The position numbers were made by a program, and so were the translations under genes. 15,357 nucleotides of DNA from DATIKM01 sp035477595 (GTDB lineage Bacteria; Armatimonadota; Chthonomonadetes; Chthonomonadales; CAJBBX01): NCBI GenBank assembly GCA_035477595.1, contig DATIKM010000078.1:1-15357 (forward strand), written 5' to 3'. The notes under the pieces were generated by a model. The model worked only from the letters and a program-made list of their open reading frames with translations. It was not told the DNA's origin and ran no database searches. Below are positions 6,424-14,430 of the stretch, piece by piece; within the stretch, counting starts at the first letter, position 1; the number at the start of each line of letters is the position of its first letter.

Positions 6424-7408
6424 CGCTGCCGGGCTCGACCCGGCCCATCGGCTCCGCCGCCTGCGTCGCTCGCCCGCGCTGCGCCGCCTGGTGCGCGAGC
6501 ACAGGCTGTCGGCGGACTGCCTCATCCGACCGCTGTTCGTGCGCGCGGGGGAGCGCGTCCGAGAGCCGATAGCTGCCATGCCGGGCCAGTTTCGCCTCAG
6601 CGCCGACCGCGCCGTCGAGGAAGGCCTCGCCACCTGGACGACGGGCGTTCCCGGCGTGCTGCTCTTCGGCGTGGCTGACCCCGGGGACGGGCGCCCCACC
6701 GCCGCCTCGGACCCGAACGGCCCGGTGCAGCGCGCCATCCGCGCGCTCAAGGCGGCCGTGCCCGAGCTGGCGGTGGTCACCGACGTGTGCCTCTGCGCCT
6801 ACACCGGCCACGGCCACTGCGGGGTGCTTGAGGATGGCGAGGTGGACAACGACGCCACGCTTCCCCTGCTGGCCGAGATGGCCGTGTCGCACGCCGAGGC
6901 CGGCGCGGACGTCGTGGCGCCCAGCGCTATGATGGACGGGCAGGTTGGCACGATTCGGGAAGCGCTGGACGAGGCCGGTTACGGGCGCGTAGCGATCATG
7001 GCGTACGCCGCGAAGTACGCCTCGGCCTATTACGGCCCGTTCCGCGAGGCGGCGGGATCCGCACCGCGCTCCGGCGACCGCCGCTCCTACCAGATGGACC
7101 CGTCCAACGTGCGCGAGGCGCTCCGCGAGATCGTCGCCGACGAGGAGCAGGGCGCCGACATCGTCATGGTGAAGCCTGCGCTCGCTTACATGGACGTCCT
7201 GCGCGCCGCACGCGAGATCACCGATCTGCCGATCGCCGCCTACAGCGTCAGCGGCGAGTACTGCATGGTGAAGGCCGCGGCGGAGCGCGGATGGCTGGAC
7301 GAGCGCGCCGTGGTTCTCGAGACGCTCACCGGACTGCGGCGCGCTGGCGCGGACATCGTGATCACCTACCACGCATGTGAGGTCGCCCGTTGGCTGAGCG
7401 AGCCCTGA
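6413..7408 (+). CDS. hemB: Delta-aminolevulinic acid dehydratase (porphobilinogen synthase)
   Basis: HemB condenses two 5-aminolevulinate molecules into porphobilinogen. The 331-residue protein is of usual length. DVCLCAYTGHGHCG (125-137) gives the three-cysteine zinc site Cys126, Cys128 and Cys136, so it should be a zinc enzyme, not the Asp-rich magnesium form. The two active-site lysines are Lys201 (MAYAAKYAS) and Lys254 (MVKPAL, the Schiff-base lysine in the family signature). The ATG at 6413 is supported by AGGAG (6403-6407) 5 nt upstream, one of the few clear SD sites in the operon. It overlaps hemCD by 11 nt, and a 66-nt gap follows before the radical SAM gene. Confidence 0.97.
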   Translation: MNADAAGLDPAHRLRRLRRSPALRRLVREHRLSADCLIRPLFVRAGERVREPIAAMPGQFRLSADRAVEEGLATWTTGVPGVLLFGVADPGDGRPTAASDPNGPVQRAIRALKAAVPELAVVTDVCLCAYTGHGHCGVLEDGEVDNDATLPLLAEMAVSHAEAGADVVAPSAMMDGQVGTIREALDEAGYGRVAIMAYAAKYASAYYGPFREAAGSAPRSGDRRSYQMDPSNVREALREIVADEEQGADIVMVKPALAYMDVLRAAREITDLPIAAYSVSGEYCMVKAAAERGWLDERAVVLETLTGLRRAGADIVITYHACEVARWLSEP

Positions 7409-7420
7409 TCGACCTTGCGC

Positions 7421-7443
7421 GCGTGGCCGTCACGGCGCCACGC
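7421..7443 (+). other. Stem-loop in the only intra-operon gap
   Basis: GCGTGGC (7421-7427) pairs with GCCACGC (7437-7443) across a 9-nt loop, between the hemB stop and the SD of the radical SAM gene. No T-run follows, so it is not a standard terminator. It could be an RNA stability or processing element. Confidence 0.4.
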
Positions 7444-7474
7444 CGGGGGTTCGTGCCCGCGATGCGGAGCGGCT

Positions 7475-8527
7475 ATGCGCTCTGACCTGAACTCGCGCCC
7501 GCTCCTAGTCTACTGGGAGCTCACGCGCGCGTGCGAGCTGGCGTGCCGCCACTGCCGCGCGGAGGCCGCGCCCGAGCGCGACCCGGGCGAGCTCTCGCTC
7601 GAGGAGGGGCTGCGCCTCCTCGACGCGCTGCGCGGCTTCGGCGAGCCCCTTCCCCACATCGTGCTCACGGGAGGCGACCCACTCAAGCGGTCCGACCTAT
7701 GGGAGATCATCGCTGCCGCCCGCGAGCGCGGGTTCACGGTCGCCATCACGCCGAGCGGCACCTATGCGCTGACCCCGGAGATCGTGCGCCGCTTCAGGAG
7801 CGCCGGCATCTGGATGATGGGCCTGAGCCTGGACGGCAGCACCGCGGAGCGGCACGACAGCGTGCGGATGGTGCCCGGCAGCTTCGTCCAGTCGGTGCAG
7901 GCCGCCGAGTGGGCGAGGGAGGCGGCGCTCCCCATCCAGGTGAACACGCTGGTCTGCGAGCAGACGGCGGACGACCTGCGCGGCGTCTACGATCTGGTTG
8001 CAGGCCTCGGCGCAGCGCGCTGGAGCCTCTTCTTCCTCGTCCACGTGGGGCGCGGCCGCGGGCTAGCGCAGGTGGGCCCCGAGCAGTCCGAGGCGCTCAT
8101 GCACGAGTTGCTCGCGATGGCAGGGGAGGGCAGGCTGGACATCAAGACGACGGAGGCGCCGCACTACCGCCGTGTCGCGCTTCAGGCAGGGAGCGCGGCG
8201 GCCGACGGCCTCCGACGGGCCTTCGGCATCTGGGACGGCAGCGGCATCATGTTCATCTCGCACACGGGCGACGTTTGCCCGGCAGGCTTCCTGCCGCTCG
8301 CAGCCGGCAACGTGCGGGAGACCAGCCCCGTCGAGGTATACCGCTCATCGGAGCTCTTCACCCGCCTGCGCGACCCCGGCCAGTTGCAGGGCCGGTGCGG
8401 CGTCTGCCAGTACCGGCGGATCTGCGGCGGATCCCGCGCGCGAGCCTACGCCACCACCGGGGACCCGCTTGAGAGCGACCCGCTCTGCCCCTACGAGCCC
8501 GGGAATGAAGCCATTGAAGCGATCTGA
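7475..8527 (+). CDS. Radical SAM/SPASM protein of the haem operon (AhbD/NirJ-like superfamily)
   Basis: The 350-residue protein has the radical SAM cluster motif CELACRHC (Cys20, Cys24, Cys27) and the SAM-binding GGDP at 66-69. A C-terminal SPASM-type region has Cys268, Cys308, Cys311, Cys317 and Cys338, and should hold an auxiliary iron-sulfur cluster. This layout is shared with haem-related enzymes AhbD (coprohaem to haem) and NirJ, and with peptide-modifying enzymes such as PqqE. It differs from HemN. The CGGSRARAYATTGDP ending resembles an uncharacterised subgroup of such proteins. The ATG at 7475 has CGGAG (7465-7469) 5 nt upstream, and the cluster motif then sits at the usual place. Its position between hemB and hemL suggests a porphyrin or haem substrate. 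No HemQ, HemN or HemF is encoded in the operon, so it may supply the missing decarboxylation (inference). It overlaps hemL by 23 nt. Confidence 0.88.
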   Translation: MRSDLNSRPLLVYWELTRACELACRHCRAEAAPERDPGELSLEEGLRLLDALRGFGEPLPHIVLTGGDPLKRSDLWEIIAAARERGFTVAITPSGTYALTPEIVRRFRSAGIWMMGLSLDGSTAERHDSVRMVPGSFVQSVQAAEWAREAALPIQVNTLVCEQTADDLRGVYDLVAGLGAARWSLFFLVHVGRGRGLAQVGPEQSEALMHELLAMAGEGRLDIKTTEAPHYRRVALQAGSAAADGLRRAFGIWDGSGIMFISHTGDVCPAGFLPLAAGNVRETSPVEVYRSSELFTRLRDPGQLQGRCGVCQYRRICGGSRARAYATTGDPLESDPLCPYEPGNEAIEAI

Positions 8528-9806
8528 CGAGCTCTACGAGCGGGCATGCCGCGTGATGCCCGCCGGTGTCAACAGCCCCGTGCGCGCCTTCCGGGCGGTG
8601 GGCGGAACGCCGCGCTTCATCGCCGAGGCGAGCGGATGCCGCCTGATGGATGCGGACGGCAACACCGCGATCGACTGGGTAGGCTCGTGGGGCGCCCTGA
8701 TCCTGGGCCACGCCCACCCGGCGGTGTCCGATGCGGCGGCGGCCGCAGCCCGGCGCGGGTCGAGCTACGGCGCGCCCCACGAAGGCGAAGTGCTGCTCGC
8801 CGAGGCAGTCGTCGAGGCGATGCCGGCCATCCAGATGCTGCGCTTCGTGAGCTCGGGCACCGAGGCGGTCATGTCGGCCGTCCGGCTGGCGCGTGGGGCC
8901 ACGGGCCGGCCCTGCATCCTGAAGTTCGACGGGTGCTACCATGGCCACGCGGACGCGCTGCTGGCGAAGGCCGGCTCCGGGGTGGCCACGTTCGGCCTGC
9001 CCGACAGCGCAGGCGTGCCGCCAGAGACGACGGCGCACACGCTCGTCACGCCCTACAACGACCTGTCCGCCGCTGAGGAGGCGCTGCGCCGGAACGAAGG
9101 ACGGGTGGCCGCCGTGCTGGTGGAGCCTGTGGCAGGCAACATGGGCGTGGCGCCGCCCACGGAGGGGTTCCTGGAGGGCCTGCGGCGGCTCTCCACGGAG
9201 CACGGTGCGCTGCTCGTGTTCGACGAGGTCATCACCGGCTTCCGTGTGGCGCGAGGCGGCGCCAGCGAGCGGTACGGCGTGCGGCCGGACCTCATCACCA
9301 TCGGCAAGATAGTGGGCGGAGGCCTGCCGGCGGCGGCGTATGGCGGCAGGCGCGACCTGATGGAGCAGATGGCGCCGCTGGGGCCGGTGTACCAGGCAGG
9401 CACGCTCTCCGGTAACCCGGTGGCGATGGCTGCCGGTCTCGCTACGTTGCGCCACCTCGACGCGGCGCTCTACGAGCGGCTGGAGACACTGGGGGCGGCG
9501 CTGGAGCGCGGCCTGGTCGAGGCCGCCGCTGCGGCATGCGTACCGGCGCGCGTGAACCGGGTCGGCTCCATGCTCAGCGTCTTCTTGACGGACTGTCCGG
9601 TGACGGACATGGCTTCCGCGAGCTCGACGGACCGCGCCCTCTACGCGCGTCTGTTTCACGGGCTGCTGGAGCGCGGCGTGTACATTGCGCCGTCGGCGCT
9701 CGAGAGCTGGTTTGTGAGCGCTGCCCACGGGGAGGCCGAGGTGGAGGCGACCCTGGCGGCGTTCCGCGAGGCGCTCGCAGACGCCGTCGCGCCGGGCGGC
9801 GCCTGA
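8505..9806 (+). CDS. hemL: Glutamate-1-semialdehyde 2,1-aminomutase
   Basis: HemL is a PLP enzyme that isomerises glutamate-1-semialdehyde to 5-aminolevulinate, completing the C5 route begun by HemA. The 433 residues match the family. Visible signatures include RVMPAGVNSPVRAF (16-29), SSGTEAVMSAVRLAR (116-130), FDGCYHGHAD (141-150), LVFDEVITGFRVA (237-249, whose Asp contacts the PLP ring nitrogen) and TIGKIVGGGLP with PLP-binding Lys268. The ATG at 8505 is chosen because the protein then starts MKPLKRSDELYERA, as in the family. The frame is open further upstream, but only within the radical SAM gene. It overlaps that gene by 23 nt, and hemE follows after 3 nt. The SD is weak, so coupling to upstream translation is likely. 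Confidence 0.97.
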   Translation: MKPLKRSDELYERACRVMPAGVNSPVRAFRAVGGTPRFIAEASGCRLMDADGNTAIDWVGSWGALILGHAHPAVSDAAAAAARRGSSYGAPHEGEVLLAEAVVEAMPAIQMLRFVSSGTEAVMSAVRLARGATGRPCILKFDGCYHGHADALLAKAGSGVATFGLPDSAGVPPETTAHTLVTPYNDLSAAEEALRRNEGRVAAVLVEPVAGNMGVAPPTEGFLEGLRRLSTEHGALLVFDEVITGFRVARGGASERYGVRPDLITIGKIVGGGLPAAAYGGRRDLMEQMAPLGPVYQAGTLSGNPVAMAAGLATLRHLDAALYERLETLGAALERGLVEAAAAACVPARVNRVGSMLSVFLTDCPVTDMASASSTDRALYARLFHGLLERGVYIAPSALESWFVSAAHGEAEVEATLAAFREALADAVAPGGA

Positions 9807-9809
9807 CCG

Positions 9810-10832
9810 ATGAATGAGCCCCGCGACCGCTTTCTCCGCGCGTGCCGGCGCGAGCCGGTGGACCGCACGCCCATCTGGATCATGCGGCAGGCCGGTCGCT
9901 ATCTGCCGGAGTACCGCGCCATACGCGAGCGCCGGTCGATGCTCGAGTGTTGCACCACGCCGGAGCTGGCCGCCGAGATCACGCTGCTCCCGATCCGGCG
10001 CTTCGATCTGGACGCCGCGATCCTCTTCTCGGACCTCACCATTCCCTTCACCCCGATGGGCGCGCCCTTCACGCTGCAGGAGAACGTCGGGCCGGTGATC
10101 GAGAGCCCGATCCGCTCTGCCGCCGACGTGCAGCGCCTCCGGCCAGTCGAGCCGGAGGCGGACCTCGCGTTCACGCTGGAGGCCATCCGCACCGTCCGGC
10201 GCGATCTGCGCGTGCCGCTCATCGGGTTCTGTGGGGCGCCGTTCACGTGGGCCTGCTACCTCATCGAGGGACGCGGCTCGCGGGACTTTGCGCGGACGCG
10301 CGCTTTCCTCCATGCCGAGCCGGCCGCCTGGAACCGGCTGATGGAGCTGCTCACCGAGAGCGCGCTGCGCTACCTCACTGCTCAGGTTGCGGCGGGTGCG
10401 CAGGCGGTGCAGCTCTTCGACAGCTGGGCGGGCATTCTGGCGCCGCACGTGTACCGGGAGGCGGTTCTGCCGCACGTGCGCCGGCTGTTCGACGGACTGC
10501 GCCCGCTTCGAGTGCCGGCGATCCACTTCGGAGTGGGGACGGCCACGCTCCTTGAGGCGATGCGCGACGCAGGCGGAGATGTGATAGGTGTGGACTGGCG
10601 TACGCCGCTGGGAGAGGCGAGACGCCGGCTGGGTGACGGCGTGGCCCTGCAGGGCAACCTGGACCCCACCGCGCTCCTCGCCGGGCCGGACGCGCTCCGG
10701 CGCGAGACGCAGCGCGTGCTCGATGAGGCGTCCGGCCGGCCGGGCCACGTCTTCAACCTGGGCCACGGCGTGCTGCCCGCGACGCCGCCTGAGCAGGTGG
10801 CCCTGCTGGTCGACCTGGTGCACGCCGGATGA
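9810..10832 (+). CDS. hemE: Uroporphyrinogen decarboxylase
   Basis: HemE removes the four acetate carboxyls of uroporphyrinogen III to give coproporphyrinogen III. The 340-residue protein has the first family signature PIWIMRQAGRYLPEYR (21-36), with Arg26 and Arg30 that bind substrate carboxylates. ILFSDLTIP carries the catalytic Asp75. GFCGAPFTWACY is the conserved glycine-rich loop, and FNLGHG near the end carries the conserved histidine. The start lies 3 nt after the hemL stop, and its own stop overlaps the hemY ATG by 4 nt (ATGA). It is a standard HemE with nothing missing. Its product is the branch point between the classical and the coproporphyrin-dependent routes. Confidence 0.97.
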   Translation: MNEPRDRFLRACRREPVDRTPIWIMRQAGRYLPEYRAIRERRSMLECCTTPELAAEITLLPIRRFDLDAAILFSDLTIPFTPMGAPFTLQENVGPVIESPIRSAADVQRLRPVEPEADLAFTLEAIRTVRRDLRVPLIGFCGAPFTWACYLIEGRGSRDFARTRAFLHAEPAAWNRLMELLTESALRYLTAQVAAGAQAVQLFDSWAGILAPHVYREAVLPHVRRLFDGLRPLRVPAIHFGVGTATLLEAMRDAGGDVIGVDWRTPLGEARRRLGDGVALQGNLDPTALLAGPDALRRETQRVLDEASGRPGHVFNLGHGVLPATPPEQVALLVDLVHAG

Positions 10833-12286
10833 GCGCCCCGCACGTCGTCGTCGTGGGCGGCGGGATGACCGGTCTCGCGGCGGCCTACCACCTGGAGCGC
10901 CGGTCGCAGGACGCGCGCGTCACGCTGGTCGAGCGCGACGGTCGGCTGGGCGGCAAGGTGGCCACCGAGGTCGTGGACGGGTGCCTGCTGGACACGGGGC
11001 CGGACTCCTTCCTCGCGCAGAAGCCGTGGGCGCTGGAGCTCTGTCGGGAGCTGGGGATCGAGGGTGAGGTGATCCGGCCGCTGCAGCGCCGATTCCACCT
11101 GCTCATCGGCGGCCGCCTCCATGCAGTGCCGCACGAGCTGGTCGCTCTGGTGCCCAGCAAGCCGGAGGCGCTCTGGAAGGCGTCGTTTCTGTCGCTGCCC
11201 GGCAAGGCGCGCGCGAGCATGGAGGGCCTGGTTCGGCCGCGCCGCGACGAAGAGGACGAGAGCCTTGCCTCCTTCATGCGGCGCCGGTTCGGGCGCGAGT
11301 TCGCGCTGCGCTTCGCCGAGCCGCTCATGGGCGGCGTCCATGCCGGCGACCCGCAGCGCATGAGCATGGCGAGCGTCTACCCGCTCTACTGGGGCATGGA
11401 GCGCGAGCATGGCAGCATGACGAAGGCGCTCCTCGCCATGCGACTCGCCGCGAGGCGCAAGGGCGCTCCGCCCGCCGGCTCGCCGTTCGTCGCGCTGCGG
11501 AGCGGCATGGCGAGCCTGGTGATGCGGACGGCGGCCGCCCTGCAGCGGACCGACGTGCGTCTCGGTGTGGGGGTGCGGTCTATCGAGCCAGCGCCCTCGG
11601 GCTGTCTGCGCCTCGCGCTCGCCGGGGGCGAGTCGCTGGAGGCGGACGCCGTGGTTCTGGCCATCCCAGCGTTCGACGCCGCCGCGCTAGTCGAGCCATG
11701 GGCGCCGCGCGCGGCGCCCATGCTCCGCGATATCCCCTACGCATCGACCGCCGTGGTGTCGCTCGCCTACCGCGTCGAGTGCCTGGCGCGGCAGCTCGAT
11801 GGCACCGGTTTCCTGGCACCGCGCGAGGGCGCGCTGGCGCATGGCGCCGGCGAGCCGCTGCCCATCACCGGGTGCACCTGGTCTTCCGCCAAGTGGGAGG
11901 GGCGCGCCCCCGAGGGCATCGTGCTGATGCGCGCCTTCGTGGGCTACGCAGGCCGGGACCGCGAGGTTCGGGAGCATTCCGAGGCCGAGCTCGCGGAGAA
12001 GGCGCACCGCGCGCTGGCCGGCCTGCTGGGCATCGGCGGCGAGCCGGTGCTACGGCGGGTGCACCGGTGGATCGACTCCATGCCGCAGTACGAAGTGGGT
12101 CACGGTGAGAGACTGCGGCGCATCGAGGAGGGGCTATCGGGCCAGCCGAGCGTGGTGCTCGCTGGCTCGGCCTACCGGGGGGTAGGACTGCCGGACTGCG
12201 TGCGACAGGGGCGGGAGGCGGCTGACCGGGCCCTGGCGGCGTGCGTGAGCGAGGGGCAGCGGGCGGCAGAGGCGCCACGCCAGTGA
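10829..12286 (+). CDS. hemY: FAD-dependent coproporphyrinogen/protoporphyrinogen oxidase
   Basis: This 485-residue flavoprotein starts with the dinucleotide-binding fold: VVVVGGGMTGLAAAYHL (6-22), with Glu35 (TLVERDGRLGGK) to bind the FAD ribose. LDTGPDSFLAQKP (54-66) and EPLMGGVHAGDPQRMS are typical of the HemY/HemG-type porphyrinogen oxidases. The end (LAGSAYRGVGLPDCVRQG) is the second FAD-binding segment. The enzyme oxidises a porphyrinogen to a porphyrin with oxygen. Homologues in Gram-positive bacteria (CgoX) act on coproporphyrinogen III, classical ones on protoporphyrinogen IX. The sequence alone does not decide, but the absence of HemN/HemF in the operon and the type of HemH next door favour the CgoX role. 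It overlaps hemE and hemH by 4 nt each, consistent with coupled translation. Confidence 0.93.
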   Translation: MSAPHVVVVGGGMTGLAAAYHLERRSQDARVTLVERDGRLGGKVATEVVDGCLLDTGPDSFLAQKPWALELCRELGIEGEVIRPLQRRFHLLIGGRLHAVPHELVALVPSKPEALWKASFLSLPGKARASMEGLVRPRRDEEDESLASFMRRRFGREFALRFAEPLMGGVHAGDPQRMSMASVYPLYWGMEREHGSMTKALLAMRLAARRKGAPPAGSPFVALRSGMASLVMRTAAALQRTDVRLGVGVRSIEPAPSGCLRLALAGGESLEADAVVLAIPAFDAAALVEPWAPRAAPMLRDIPYASTAVVSLAYRVECLARQLDGTGFLAPREGALAHGAGEPLPITGCTWSSAKWEGRAPEGIVLMRAFVGYAGRDREVREHSEAELAEKAHRALAGLLGIGGEPVLRRVHRWIDSMPQYEVGHGERLRRIEEGLSGQPSVVLAGSAYRGVGLPDCVRQGREAADRALAACVSEGQRAAEAPRQ

Positions 12287-13236
12287 GCGTGGAAGCCGAG
12301 GGGCCGCTGGGCGTGCTGCTGATGGCCCACGGCACGCCGGACAGAATCAAGGATGTCGAGGCCTACTACACCGACATCCGGCGTGGCCGACCGCCGTCGC
12401 CCCAGCAGCTTGCGGATCTCGTGGCGCGCTATGAACGCGTGGGCGGGACCGCACGCCTGCGCGCCGTCACGTTCGAGCAGGCGGAGGCGCTGCGGCGCTC
12501 TCTCTCGGAGACCGGCGTTGCCGCATGCGTTCAGGTCGCGATGAAGCACTGGCGGCCGAGCATCGCCGAAGCGATGCGCGCGCTGGCAGCCGGCCAGGTC
12601 CGCAGCGCGGTGGGCGTGGTGCTCGCACCGCACTACTCGCGGCTGAGCGTGGGGCAGTACGTCGAACGCGCGGAGGCGGAGCGTGCTCTCTCGGCGCCGT
12701 CGATGCAGGTGGCGTACGTGGAGCGCTGGGGCCTGAACCCCTCCCTGATCGAGCTGCTGGCCGGCCGCGTACGCGAAGGGCTGGCGGGCTGCGATCCCCG
12801 GCGCGCGCTCGCGCTCTTCACCGCCCACAGCCTTCCGGAGCGCATCCGCACCTGGGGAGACCCCTACGAGCAGGAGGTCACGGCGACGGCCGGCGCGGTG
12901 GCCAGCGCGCTCTCACTGCCGCTCTGGCGCGTGGCCTGGCAGAGCGCCGGCGCCACCCCGGAGCCATGGATCGGACCTGACGTGCTCACAGTACTCCGCG
13001 AGGCCGCCAGGGAGCGAATGTGCGACCAGGTGCTCGTGTGCCCTGTCGGCTTCACGGCAGACAACCTGGAGGTGCTCTACAACCTCGACGTCGAGGCCGC
13101 GGGCGTCGCCGCCGACCTGGGGTTGGGCTTCCGGCGGACCCCCTCGCTCAACGCGCACCCAGGGCTCATTGCCGCGCTCCAGGCCGAGGTCCTGGCGGCG
13201 GCCGCGTGGCTCACGCCACCGGCAGAGCGGGGCTGA
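12283..13236 (+). CDS. hemH: Ferrochelatase, resembling Gram-positive coproporphyrin ferrochelatase
   Basis: HemH inserts ferrous iron into a porphyrin. The 317-residue protein follows the Bacillus-type (CpfC) sequence closely by eye: YYTDIRRGR (28-36), RYERVGG (49-55), LAPHYSRLSVGQY (114-126), TAHSLPERI (180-188) with catalytic His182, GWQS-like AWQSAGATPEPWIGPDV (218-234), and PVGFTADNLEVLY (254-266) with Glu263. At the position of the iron-contacting Tyr13 of B. subtilis CpfC, this protein has His16 (MAHGTP). The GTG at 12283 overlaps the hemY stop (GTGA) and gives the usual N-terminus. A GTG at 12289 is also possible, and the upstream GTG at 12241 would add 14 unlikely residues. It is the last gene of the operon, and a short hairpin follows. 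Confidence 0.96.
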   Translation: MSVEAEGPLGVLLMAHGTPDRIKDVEAYYTDIRRGRPPSPQQLADLVARYERVGGTARLRAVTFEQAEALRRSLSETGVAACVQVAMKHWRPSIAEAMRALAAGQVRSAVGVVLAPHYSRLSVGQYVERAEAERALSAPSMQVAYVERWGLNPSLIELLAGRVREGLAGCDPRRALALFTAHSLPERIRTWGDPYEQEVTATAGAVASALSLPLWRVAWQSAGATPEPWIGPDVLTVLREAARERMCDQVLVCPVGFTADNLEVLYNLDVEAAGVAADLGLGFRRTPSLNAHPGLIAALQAEVLAAAAWLTPPAERG

Positions 13237-13241
13237 CTCCA

Positions 13242-13258
13242 TCCGGACAGCGTCCGGA
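13242..13258. terminator. Hairpin between convergent hemH and dehydrogenase gene
   Basis: TCCGGAC (13242-13248) pairs with GTCCGGA (13252-13258) around a 3-nt loop, 5 nt after the hemH stop. No T-run lies on either side. Its place in the 76-nt convergent gap suggests a terminator or transcript-end element for the haem operon, possibly for both directions. Confidence 0.4.
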
Positions 13259-13312
13259 CGCCTGCGTGGATCGTCCAGTCAGCAACGAGGCGACGGCCGC
13301 CGCGCGGGCTGG

Positions 13313-14392
13313 CTACACCTCGACGAGCGTGCGCCGCCACTCCGGGTGCGCCTCGGTCTCCTCGAGCGCGCGCTGCAGATCGGCGAGCGGGTAGACGGCG
13401 TCCACCATCGGCAGCGGGTCGATGTCGCCGCGCTCGAGCAGGCGGGCGGCTGCCTCCCAGTAGGTCCGGCCATGTCGAGCCTGGAGCGCCGCGTTGGAGG
13501 GAAACGCCACGGTGAGGCCGCGCTCGCGCAGGGGCCGGTACAGCAACTCGACCCGTACTCGCGAGGTGCCCATCACCACGCAGACGCCCAGCTCGCCCAG
13601 CAGCGCCGCCAGCTCGTCGAGATCGCTGGCCCCGCAGCACTCGACGGCGCCGGCCGCCGGGCCGTAGTCCTCGCGGATGCGCGCGAGCGCATCAGGCTCC
13701 CGCGCGTTGCGGCAGTCGATGCCGAAGCACCGGGCAGCCTCGATCTTCGCGGGCTCTACCTCGAGAGCCACCGGCGTGGCGCCCGCGGCGCGAAGGAGCA
13801 GCGCCACAAGGACGCCGATGAAGCCCATGCCGCGCACGACGACCACCGGCGGCTGCCGGCCACGACGCGGCCTACCGATCGCGACCCGCTCGAGCGACCT
13901 GCCGGCCCGACGGCCCGCGAACGCGGGGTCGAAGACCGCCTGCGCGTGGATGAGCGCCACGGCCAGCGGGTCCGCGAAGCAGACGCGCCGCGGATGGCCC
14001 TCGTTCACAACGATGGGGCGGTCGGCGAGAGCGTACTCAGCGAAGCAGCGCATGTCCCAGTCGCGGTCGCGCACCAAGTTGATGCGCACGACACGGTCCC
14101 CGACGCGGACGCCGCGGGCCCTGGCGCCCACCTCCACGATGACGCCGGCCGCCTCGTGCCCGTGGCTACCTGGTGGCGCGGGTGGCGGGTGGAGCTCGTT
14201 CAGCGTGTGCCGAAGCTGCCAGAAGGAGAGGTCGCTTCCGCAGATGCCGACGTGTGTGATGCGCACCAGCGCCTGGCCCGGGCCTGGCGCGGGAACGGGC
14301 GTCTCGACGAGACGGTAATCGCGACTGCCCACGAGCTGAGCGGCCCGCATCGTCGATGGGCGCGCTCCGGCGCTCCGGTCGCGGTTGGCCAC
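13313..14392 (-). CDS. Zinc-type medium-chain alcohol/polyol dehydrogenase
   Basis: The protein (359 residues from this start) is an MDR-family dehydrogenase of the Tdh/sorbitol-dehydrogenase kind, expected to oxidise an alcohol with NAD(P). The catalytic-domain motif GICGSDL carries zinc ligand Cys51, and GHEAAGVIVEVG (78-89) gives His79-Glu80. The Rossmann fold has GMGFIG (188-193) and then ALEVEPAKIEAA. The four-cysteine structural zinc lobe common in the family is missing: where it would lie the sequence runs from VGDRVV directly to AEYALADRP. The GTG at 14392 is preferred because GAGGAGG (14399-14405) lies 6 nt upstream. The ATG at 14350 would give 345 residues beginning at the conserved part but has a poor SD. 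The stop is TAG. The gene follows the small monooxygenase gene by 38 nt on the same strand and converges on hemH. The substrate is unknown. Confidence 0.87.
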   Translation of the reverse strand: MANRDRSAGARPSTMRAAQLVGSRDYRLVETPVPAPGPGQALVRITHVGICGSDLSFWQLRHTLNELHPPPAPPGSHGHEAAGVIVEVGARARGVRVGDRVVRINLVRDRDWDMRCFAEYALADRPIVVNEGHPRRVCFADPLAVALIHAQAVFDPAFAGRRAGRSLERVAIGRPRRGRQPPVVVVRGMGFIGVLVALLLRAAGATPVALEVEPAKIEAARCFGIDCRNAREPDALARIREDYGPAAGAVECCGASDLDELAALLGELGVCVVMGTSRVRVELLYRPLRERGLTVAFPSNAALQARHGRTYWEAAARLLERGDIDPLPMVDAVYPLADLQRALEETEAHPEWRRTLVEV

Positions 14393-14430
14393 GGAGGACC
14401 TCCTCGCGCTCCTCGCGACGGCCGCGCCGG

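Noticed and set aside
8358..10823. An 821-codon open frame on the minus strand
   Set aside because: It is antisense to hemL and hemE, which have all their catalytic motifs. The long frame results from codon-position GC bias.
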